The notes beneath the pieces were generated by a model. It worked only from the letters and a program-made list of their open reading frames with translations, was not told where the DNA came from and did not search any database. Shown piece by piece: positions 56,801 to 64,000 of a stretch of 64,000 nt of DNA. The DNA comes from Arbacia lixula (Eukaryota; Echinodermata; Echinoidea; Arbacioida; Arbaciidae). The stretch spans positions 29,567,941 through 29,631,940 of the forward strand of contig OZ022577.1 of NCBI GenBank assembly GCA_963669155.1, given 5' to 3'. Within the stretch, counting starts at the first letter, position 1; the number at the start of each line of letters is the position of its first letter. Both the position numbers and the translations under genes were made by a program.

Positions 56801-59800
56801 AGGGGAGGTGAGTGGGATGGGGGCGGGAGCATCAGGTGAAGGGTACAAGGGATATGGGGGGGGGGGAGGGTGGGAAGACGGTAAGGGTTAGGGGGAAAAG
56901 GGGGTGGAATGATGAGAGGGAGGACACGTACCTCAGATTTATTCCACTGTTTCTTCTTGATGTGGATTGGTGGACTGCCAGGTAGAAGGCCGTGAGAATT
57001 CTGATCTGTAATGACAAATGTGCAAGGAGAAAGCATAGAACTTCCAATCAATAATCAAACTGACACATATTTGAAAGTAAATTTATTGTAAACTTTAGTA
57101 CTTCAGTACTTGCATATATGCGAGCTGGCTTTTCTCCATTCAGATACTCAGTAGCGGTGACTCCTGCTTCATCTGCTGCACTGACAGTAGACGACAGGAT
57201 ATAAATACACTTTCATATAGAATGCAATTAAGCCACACTCCTTTGGTTATACCAGTTATATGGTAAATTCTGACATCCTAATTGGAACAGGGTTCACAAA
57301 TACACCCCCCCTCCAAAAAAAAAAAAAAAAAAAATCTTACCATGAGCAATGGGTTATATACCCCACTTGCACTTCTATGACAACCCCCCAACTCCACCTC
57401 TACAAAGGATGATAGCCTGTCTCCCTACCTGACTGGAATCTAGCAGAAGAGGACCTCTGGAGGGGCACCTTGGGGCGACAGTGTTCCCCCTACCAGTCCC
57501 CTCGCTATAATAACCCCCTCACTGCTTAAATACCCCCACCTCTCCTAACCTCCACCTCTCCTAACCTCCACTCATATAGCAAGTGATAACCTGTGTATCT
57601 ACCTGGCTGGGAGTTAAGAGAAGAGGACCTCTGGAGGGGTATCTGGAGGTGGCAGTGTTCCCCTACCAGTCCCCAAGCTATAATAACCCCTCACTGCTTA
57701 ACTACCTCACCTCTCCTGACCTCCACTCATACAACAAGTGATAACCTGTGTATCTACCTGGCTGGAAGCTAAGAGAAGAGGACCTCTGGAGGGGCACCTG
57801 GGGGTGGCGACGCTCCCCTTGCCAGATGTCCTGCCTGCTCCCTAGCTGCACCGAGTCCTCACTCAGCAGCTCATCCATGACTTGCTGCAAATGTAGACAA
57901 AAACAAAACACAAGCCAATTAGTTTCCATGTTCTATGCTTAAAATTTGAATCAGCACATGCAACAAGTAAACTGTCTAAAGATTTACATTCCAATGTGAT
58001 AGGCCTACTTATTCAAAATCCAAATCACTCATATGCTTAAAACGTGCATAGATTGATGTATACAAAATAATGTTATTTTCATCACTTTCAATTGGCGAAA
58101 ATGTGTCCTACTTTTTAAATTCTTTTTTAATCATTTTTAAACTGCACATGTTAAGTATGAACTGTGCATAGTGTGTTGTTTGATTTGACATGAGTACAGT
58201 ATATCACATAATGAAAAAGTATGCACTCATTTGATAAATCATTGTTTTCAAAAGCTTGTGTGTTTCTCTTCATATAAGCACATCTGATAAAGAATTAATT
58301 ACAGTGAATGTGCCACATCCTTTAATATATATTAGTTTCCCCCAAAAGTGCAGCTTTTAATTGATGATCATGTTATAGTGATAAGGAAAAATGTGTAGAA
58401 TTGAAGTGTTTCAGCATGAAATAGCTTGTAACTATATCAAAGCATTGAACCACTGCACCAATTAATACATATTTGCATGATATGAATTTCAGCTGATAAT
58501 AATTATCATAGCGTATCATACTCTGTACATGTCGGCTGAAAGTGACATCCATTTGGATCATTATAAAAGCATGATGCAATTTCACAATTTTTGAAAATGA
58601 AGCCTATATTAACAATTCAATTTTACAATATTGACAACAATCAAATACTCATTCACATTCAACAAATGTTTAACACACTTTACATGATTTGAAAATTAAG
58701 TCTATAATAACAATTGAATTTTAAAATATTGACAACAATCAAATACTCAGTCACATAGAACAAATATTTAACAAATGTCATACAACAGCGTGCAATAACA
58801 AATATGTATACACTGAGAAAAACACGGTGTACAAGCACACTTGGATGTACATAGAAGGATGCTTCTGAAAAATCAAACAAACAATCATCAAAACTGAAAT
58901 ACTTCAAGCTGTCTCAAGAATTTCAACAATGAACAACAATTCTAATCAAACAGTGTAATTCAATATCTATACAAAAAAGAGCAAAACACAAGTTTAGAAA
59001 TTAAGTCAAATGAATAAACACTAAAAAAATAAAGAAATAAAACAGATTAATCCATTAAAAACTACATGAGGCAAATTAACAAATCGATTATCCTCAATTT
59101 TGATTTGACGTGGACTGTAATTTGAATGGGATTGTATGAATGCAGGATAAGGTGTAGAGGGGTATGGCTATACTATTCTCTGTGTCATGTCTAACATGCA
59201 CATTGCCACTGGGCAGGGAGGGAGTTGATCAATCTGACAGAGGATAGAGGGTCATTATACATACTACATGAAGGTACAGACAACTAGCATGCTATAACAT
59301 GGTGAATCAGCACAAACTCAGATGTTGAGTTCATATACATGTTCAGAGGGAACATCTTTAATCCTCTATGAGTGGTTGAAGAAAGAGGCAAGAAGAGAGA
59401 GATGCTAGTAAACAGACAAAAATTGTCTTTCCCTTTGCTCTAAAACAGTCCCTGTATGTGGGAGTCCATTGTACATTGTAAGTGTACAATCTTCTTCATA
59501 GATACATTATTCTATGCTTGAAACTATTACAGTAAAGTAAGTTTGTTTTACCCTCACCTAAAAAGGTGCGTGATACAAGTCCGATAATGTCTTATATAAA
59601 GAAATCATCAAAAGCCTATGTAATTCAGAAAGTCACTTTGCCTATTTCTGTCCTTCATCAGATACAAATTAATACTACACAATTCATATTAAAGACAAGC
59701 TTCCTGCATACAATTATTCTTGTATGTAGCTGTTGTAAAACTACTATTTCTTTCTTAAATCTATGTGGATCCTCATCATTAATCCACAAGGGGTCAGTTA

Positions 59801-62800
59801 CATGTATTGCAATCAAATGTGATTCAATGAATGCATCATAGTGCTAAAATTCAGATATTCAAAAACTGTTCACTGGCCTCACACAATGCTGCAATGCAGC
59901 TCAGTACGACTGCTAATTCGACTGCTCACATCTCCTTATGCTTCTAGGCAGTGGGCTGGATTTGTCACTGGCTAAAACTTGCTCGCTCATGGTTCAAAAT
60001 TCCTATGAATGCCAACTGTAACTTTCCTTTAACTCGGAGCGCCAAGTGTGCTTTTTTGTCACCAATAACCCACACAAAACCTAATGAGCAGCATTTTATC
60101 TGGCATGGGAAGATGTAATATACTTCATTTTCTTTTAGTATGCAGCTGCTAACACTTGACCAGACAGTGGATTATTGTGATCTTCTTCTTGTAGCCTTTC
60201 CCAGGAGGAAACATGCCATCAATGTAAACTACTACTACCACCATCACAAAGGTTTCAAGCAAACCAACACCTACGTACAGTATTGGGAGGATAATAAGAA
60301 GGAAAGTTTTATTGTGTACACATCACCTGTAAATGTGATTGTTCCATGATTTGTGCAATTCATTTAGAATTTAAAGATGTAGAAACATTGGTTTTGTTTA
60401 ACCAATATTACAATGTGGTACTTCAGTGCATTTTCATAAAACACTTAATGTGTGAGGTTACCTGCTAAAATTTTTATTTTGGATAAAAAAATTGTATTTG
60501 TGAGTAAATCACAGAGAATGGTTACGTTTTAGTGCAACTTGTATTATACTCAAAATGTAAAGAGTATCGGATGTAATGGTTCTATATCCAAAAAATCATT
60601 TTGATGTGTATTATCCAGTTAACACATCAATTAAAATTTGTTTTTAATAACATTATGCCTACAAGAATTCCAAGAGATGAAATACGCAATATCAACAATG
60701 ACTGGTGCTGTGTTCTTTCAGATTAATTAATTGCAACTTTTGTGTCATTTAATGACAGTAGGTTTGGGGGTGTTGGTTCACTTTTTACAAGGGTGACACC
60801 ACGACAGACAAAGGCTACCATCTTGCTATGATGATACTGGCAACTATAGAACTAACTTGATGTATTGGGTATGTCAAGGAAAGCACAAAATGTCCATGCA
60901 GTGAGAGAAAGAGGAAACCATACCCAAGCACAGAACACAGGGAGCAGTGTGACTTACCACGAAATGAAATATGAGCTGATGTCAGAGTAATGGATGTGTG
61001 AAGAAAGGCACAAAAGTACGGAAGACAAAGTGAGGATATGGAAAAATAAAAACACAGAAAGGAACTCTCTCTGAGAGTTCTGTGGATGACTGAGGTAATT
61101 TAGCCCAAATCAACAAAGAGTCATGGATAGTTAAAGCAAATGGGTATTCAACAATAAATTAATAAAAATACAGAATAACGTATTGACAGCTCATTTCTCT
61201 GAGCATTATCATTCTCATTAAAAAAATAGCAAATAAATACAAATAATAAATATGCCATACTTATGATTAACCATCTTAGTACCATAGGGTCAAAATGTGT
61301 TAAAAGTCAATGGGCTTTTTCTGGCTTAGCGCTGAGAGGGTGAGATAAAATTTGGATGTGTACTGCTGCTGGTATCTTCAATGCTTGTCACTTTTATGGA
61401 ATTTTGAAATTCATGCAAGATAAATATAAATATTTAAAATTGTTCTTAACGACTAAAAGTGCACAATTCCGTATTATCCCAACACAAAAAACAACAATGC
61501 TGTTTATGACTAACTATGGTGTGAAAATAATTAAAGGAGTGAAATAATGTCCCCGATGAAAAAAAATTAAAAAATCCACAGTCGATCCCTAGGTGTAAGT
61601 GGATATGAATTAAGTTTAATCCCAAAGTTGAAGAGATTTGTTGTGGAACAGAATAAGTATGTACAGGGATGTTCAATGGATGAGATTAAGACCTACCTGT
61701 TCTTTAGGAATCCGGTCTATCTGGATCTGGTCCATGGTCTCCCCTTGGGCCAGCCTCTGAAGGTTCTGGGCTAAGGTGTTACTCGCCTGGGCAATTTCCA
61801 CCCTCAGGTTAGGCGCCTTCTTTGGAGAACCCCTCGGTGGTCCAGAGGATTGGAGATTCTGCAGCGAGCTGGACTTCTGTCGCTGGATAGCAGCAGCCTG
61901 CCGGTCCTCGAGCTGCGTTTGAGTGATGGTCCGCCGAGTGTGGACATTCTTGATGTAGTTGTCCACCTCCTGTTCTGAGTCATCTGCGGTGTCGTACCTG
62001 CGCCAGGCCCCTGTGTTGGTTTTCCTGACACCACTGACATTGCTATCGGTAGAACCAATGGAGCTTTTCCTGGAGAGATTCCCGGCGGTACGACTGTGGG
62101 AGCCCGCTGTCGGAAGACGGGAACTGGTCTCTCTGGGTTTCACCTTTTGATCCTGGGCGGATTGCGTCCGGGCATGTCGCACAATCTGGGACCCAAGGCT
62201 GTGATCTGCTCTTGTGGACGATTCCCCGTTCCTGGCCGCAGATGCCGATGTACGGCCCCTCCCTCGGTCACCAGCTGTCCGTCGACCGGAGTCTGATACA
62301 GCTCCACTGCGAGTTTCCCGCAGCGAACCAGTCCGGCGCAGGTTCTTGGAAGAGCTGAGGTCAGACATGCTTGAGCTGGGACTGATGTCACTGTGGTCGG
62401 CACCAGAGTCCTCACTGAAGCGATTTTTTCTGAGCATGGTGCTGCGGGTTTGGCGGGGCTGGGATATACTTGGAGCCTTGAGGCTCCTGGGTTTCTTGGC
62501 TGCCTTCTGGGTGTCTGACACTCCTTTTGCTGGCTGCCGATTTGTTACCCTCCCTGCTGGTAGGGAGCCAGTCAGGTGGGTATTCCTCCTGAAAGAATGT
62601 TCAGAGTCACTCACAGTGTCTGGGTCTTTCTCAAGTTGCTGCACCTTGTGCTTGTTGGGTGTGGACAGCCGGCTCCAAATGCCACCCTTCTCTGCACTAC
62701 CTGCTTTACTGGTGCTTGTCCGGCTATGAGATTCAGACTGAGCTGGTTTTGCCTTTTCGGTGCTCCTGGTGGTCTTTTGCCTGCCATTGCTGTAGTGCAA

Positions 62801-63519
62801 TTGTTCAGAAGCGCTGTTATCATCTGGGCAGGAGTAGTGCCTGGACTTGGTCCCTCCCCATGTGTGATTCCCAGCAGCCAAGCTGATATTACTTGTATTA
62901 TCCACATCAGTATCAATGTCTGCCTCAAATGATATTGCAGACATATCCTGCGAGAGATCAAGTGTCATGTCATGCGAGTCCGACATCTCCGGGGATGGAG
63001 TCTCCTGGCGTTTTGTCCGCATACGCTCCTCCAGATTCCGCATCAAGGTTTCAGTGTCCTTCAAGAGCACATCCGTGTCCATACTTCCTTCTGGTCCCCA
63101 GGAGTCTCTCCGGCCCTCGTTCTGGGCAAGGCCGGGTGGAATGATGGGGTCAGAGCTTCCATGCAGCTTCCTGCGTGTCCCAAACGCTGCTTCCTCCTCC
63201 ATGGCCCGGAGGTATTGTGGGTCCTGCTGCCTCTGTTGTTGTTGCTGCTGATGATGTTGCGTCACATGGTTGCGAGGACTGTGGAAGGCACTGCTGTTGG
63301 AGGCCTGGAAGCCATTTTGTCTCATGGTCTGCTGCTCAGAACCGCTCGACGCAGAGGATTGCTGCCTCGTAGAGTGGACCTTCTCGGCAGGCGTAGATGG
63401 CAAGATTCGCTTTCCTCGAGATCCCCTGGGACTGGCAGAATCAGGGGACTGCACAGGAGCAGGCTTTGGTGTTGATTGTGTTCTGGAGCTTAATGGAGGC
63501 TTCTTAGTCAGGTGATCAC
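44590..63519 (-). CDS. CEP170: CEP170-family centrosomal protein, last 6 coding exons (5' part outside window)
   Basis: Minus-strand exons: 61697-63519, 57758-57884, 56932-57005, 48590-48675, 45450-45589, 44590-44873. Phases join (1,0,1,0,2,1) and all introns are GT-AG; about 844 C-terminal residues and a stop. The large exon is Ser/Thr/Arg-rich with LLKDTETLMRNLEERMRTKR, the acidic SFEADIDTDVDNTSN, and a helical end (VEIAQASNTLAQNLQRLAQG). The tail SFDSLVLSSIHHLS...DKIAYKL, EFPLLKTNNKEVAGILQNL and IHNMVDP matches the conserved C-terminus of CEP170/CEP170B (KT--ME/KEI--IL--L---E--L--I--MIDP). Known CEP170 binds microtubules and marks subdistal appendages of the mature centriole; its N-terminal FHA domain would be to the right. 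Which vertebrate paralog it matches best cannot be decided. Confidence 0.88.
45450..45589 (-). CDS. CEP170: CEP170 140-nt exon (most conserved block)
   Basis: Acceptor cttccgcag, donor GTAAGG. Encodes LQQPGASEDELSKVLRDSEF then PLLKTNNKEVAGILQNLRKM and ERRLE. This is the strongest family signature in the gene. Confidence 0.92.
45650..45960. repeat. Degenerate tandem repeat of about 85 bp, four copies
   Basis: The phrase aaggttggcattctc-ctacgtgacataccct recurs with changes at about 45669, 45757, 45840 and 45919 (spacing 88, 83, 81). It is intronic, just upstream (in transcript sense) of the conserved 140-nt CEP170 exon. Confidence 0.75.
45961..48589 (-). other. CEP170 intron
   Basis: AT-rich intron. 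A pogo-like half-end occurs near 46154. Near 47290-47530 a 72-codon minus-strand frame (ends NAESLEKLDV) has coding-like composition but no recognised homology. Nothing else was seen. Confidence 0.55.
48590..48675 (-). CDS. CEP170: CEP170 86-nt exon
   Basis: Acceptor tacccacag, donor GTGAGC. Encodes SFDSLVLSSIHHLSIKMKDS then SDKIAYKL, a helical segment matching the conserved C-terminal region of CEP170. It is separated from the preceding exon by an 8.3-kb intron that contains the Penelope element. Confidence 0.88.
48676..52749 (-). other. CEP170 intron, left of the Penelope insertion
   Basis: AT-rich. It contains an ACT trinucleotide repeat (50332-50382). No exons or other elements were recognised. 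Confidence 0.55.
50332..50382. repeat. (ACT)n microsatellite
   Basis: About 16 ACT units with a single GCT interruption. Confidence 0.95.
53351..54688 (+). CDS. Penelope-like reverse transcriptase with GIY-YIG endonuclease, 5'-truncated
   Basis: Open from 53351 to the stop at 54688; the first ATG is at 53540, but conserved sequence precedes it. RT motifs in order: VSFDVESLFTNVP (motif A, before the ATG), GAAMGSPLSPIVANIYMEEF (B, residues 31-50 from the ATG), WVRYVDDIFVVW (C, YVDD at 68-71), and SIPFLDVRI (108-116). The C-terminal endonuclease begins GVYKIPCECGQFYVGETGRS (259-278), with RTRLKEH following. This RT plus GIY-YIG fusion defines Penelope-like elements. The N-terminal part of the RT (fingers) is missing because the element is truncated just after the 46-bp repeat. 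Confidence 0.93.
   Translation, partial: FISHHIANSKHFIEKLNAIQICPTDTLVSFDVESLFTNVPVSEACSIIRQRLEEDDALPERTAMSPEHIQDLLLTCLNSTSFQWRNSFYKQVEGAAMGSPLSPIVANIYMEEFETAALQTSTLCPKLWVRYVDDIFVVWQHSRTDLQEFLYHLNHRHPSIKFTMEIEQDLSIPFLDVRITRTAEGKASHQVYRKPTHTDRYLNFKSFHHPSVLQSVSSTLIRRAHDISDEEHLQQELQHIKTALTSINGYPPRKVKTSLPRPRTPAPPHLASVFLPYIGQASHKIQRILKNVNIQVRHRSSGKLHSKLFTHKDRKPPDTQPGVYKIPCECGQFYVGETGRSLRTRLKEHQTSFRRNEWEKSAIVKHAQQQNHRIDWSNAELITSIKHWHTRRVREAIEILQHDTVPQESGLVINDIWMPLLHHAHRQHHHAQRTRDDDLPESSGN
54731..54858 (+). repeat. 57-bp tandem repeat at the end of the Penelope ORF
   Basis: gcgcattcgcgccgcacttt at 54731 recurs at 54788 and, diverged, at 54845 (spacing 57). It bridges the end of the ORF region and the start of the terminal repeat, and contains ctattcagctgtttca and ctctagtgcacac phrases. 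Confidence 0.9.
55428..56931 (-). other. CEP170 intron, right of the Penelope insertion
   Basis: AT-rich until 56640. Then a G-rich plus-strand tract (56690-56925, with a G run near 56858) lies just downstream of the 74-nt exon in transcript sense. The transcript there is C-rich. A 133-codon Pro-rich minus-strand frame overlaps this tract and the exon but is compositional. Confidence 0.55.
56932..57005 (-). CDS. CEP170: CEP170 74-nt exon
   Basis: Acceptor tcattacag, donor GTACGT. Encodes DQNSHGLLPGSPPIHIKKKQ followed by WNKSE. It joins the preceding exon in phase 1 and leaves in phase 0. A G-rich (plus strand) / C-rich (transcript) tract of about 270 bases follows in the intron. Confidence 0.83.
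57429..57665 (-). repeat. Two tandem partial copies of the CEP170 127-nt exon
   Basis: Downstream (transcript sense) of the exon ending at 57758, its 3' portion recurs ending at 57603 and at 57429 (spacing 155 and 174). All three share cccctccagaggtcctcttct and a donor GTAG (GTAGAT, GTAGAT, GTAGGG). Copies read PLQRSSSLNSQPG and VPLQRSSSARFQSG against VPLQRSSSLSFQPG, with open frame over the matched part. The 5' end of the exon and its acceptor are degraded or deleted in the copies. Confidence 0.85.
57758..57884 (-). CDS. CEP170: CEP170 exon, third from left of the large exon side (donor-end copied twice downstream)
   Basis: 127 nt, acceptor atttgcag, donor GTAGAT. It encodes QVMDELLSEDSVQLGSRQD, then IWQGERRHPQVPLQRSSSLS and FQPG. 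Two partial copies of its 3' end with donor sites lie within the next 330 bases of the downstream intron. Confidence 0.85.
57885..61696 (-). other. CEP170 intron
   Basis: AT-rich, no exon recognised. It contains a 99-bp tandem duplication (58592-58788). Otherwise I see nothing identifiable. Confidence 0.55.
58592..58788. repeat. 99-bp tandem duplication
   Basis: attgacaacaatcaaatactca occurs at about 58630 and 58729 with similar flanks on both sides (aatgaagcctatattaacaatt against aattaagtctataataacaa). Moderately diverged. Confidence 0.8.
61697..63519 (-). CDS. CEP170: CEP170 large exon (Ser/Arg-rich region)
   Basis: 1823 nt, acceptor cgtacag before 63519 and donor GTAGGT after 61697, entered in phase 1. 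It encodes about 608 residues, opening GDHLTKKPPLSSRTQS. It includes a His/Gln-rich run, the helix around residues 165-180, dense basic Ser/Thr segments, RRTITQTQLEDRQAAAIQRQ, and a C-terminal helix. Such long basic, phosphorylatable stretches are typical of the microtubule-binding part of CEP170. Confidence 0.9.
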
Positions 63520-64000
63520 CTGTACGAAACAAGTAACAAGAATGAAACAATTACGAATGAAAAATTAATTACATGAGCCATTATACTAGATATGTTGTGA
63601 ACTTGTGACCCTCTAATAAGTTTGAACATGTATAAAATCAGATTGTTGCTTTATTCACAAATGAAAGACCAAAGTTTTAAAAATGTGTATCAATATATCA
63701 TTAAGTATGTACTCATTGATATGTTCATTTCCATTTAAATGTTGTGATCTAAGTGATGCCCACAAACATTCTTTGAATGAAACTGTTGGCATATTCTTTC
63801 ATAAATACGGATGAAATGTACACATTTGTTGGTTTACATTGCACAAAGAATAATTAAACGGCAGATATGATTGGAGAATTTAAGATTTTTGTTTTACTAA
63901 TGGTGTCATACAACATTACAGCATCTGAAGAGTACAAATACACAACATGTTAAATATAAATTGACATCATAACAGTTCAAATAGCTCATCCTTAAATTCA
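63520..64000 (-). other. CEP170 intron at window edge
   Basis: AT-rich sequence upstream (transcript sense) of the large exon. No splice-supported coding sequence was seen before the window ends. The preceding exon and the FHA-domain exons must lie beyond 64000. Confidence 0.6.

Noticed and set aside
56650-57051. 133-codon Pro-rich minus-strand frame
   Set aside because: Pro-rich because the transcript strand is C-rich here; it overlaps the real 74-nt CEP170 exon in a different context and lacks homology.
61959-63475. Several plus-strand frames of 60-171 codons opposite the large CEP170 exon
   Set aside because: Antisense shadows of a GC-richer real exon.

Overview
The window is eukaryotic nuclear DNA from an animal: AT-rich, with short exons split by long introns, GT-AG splice sites and a dense load of small inverted-repeat elements. 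Three multi-exon genes can be assembled by hand: SIVA1 (minus strand, 4 coding exons, complete, 174 aa), CDAN1/codanin-1 (plus strand, 22 coding exons, complete, 1466 aa) and the 3' part of a CEP170-family centrosomal gene (minus strand, last 6 coding exons, about 844 C-terminal residues; its 5' part lies beyond base 64000). Single pre-duplication-like versions of vertebrate genes, together with Tc1, pogo, Penelope and RTE/jockey-like elements and several dispersed foldback repeats, suggest an invertebrate deuterostome. An echinoderm such as a sea urchin is my best guess, but that is inference.

Layout. 1-9138: no recognised gene; GA microsatellites, a 1-kb foldback element (1931-2920) with a 199-bp direct repeat at its edge, and small MITE-like repeats. 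9139-12707: SIVA1 on the minus strand, with three repeat structures in intron 1. 12708-13177: a 470-bp head-to-head intergenic space, probably a shared promoter. 13178-35957: CDAN1, whose introns hold several MITEs, a pogo-like element, an 89-bp minisatellite of about 24 units and a LINE 3' fragment. 35958-44589: intergenic, tail to tail, with a Tc1-derived foldback and a probable Penelope remnant. 44590-63519: CEP170 3' exons; one intron contains a young Penelope-like retroelement with a 15-bp target-site duplication (52765-55412), and another contains two decayed or alternative tandem copies of an exon end (57429-57665).

How the genes relate. Codanin-1 is known to bind the histone chaperone ASF1 and CDIN1. 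SIVA1 is a small zinc-binding apoptosis and stress adaptor. CEP170 binds microtubules and sits at the mature centriole. They are not one pathway, but SIVA1 and CEP170B lie close together on human 14q32.33, so the neighbourhood looks like ancient microsynteny with CDAN1 as an extra member here. No retrovirus, LTR element, Polinton, CRISPR array, rRNA or tRNA gene was recognised.
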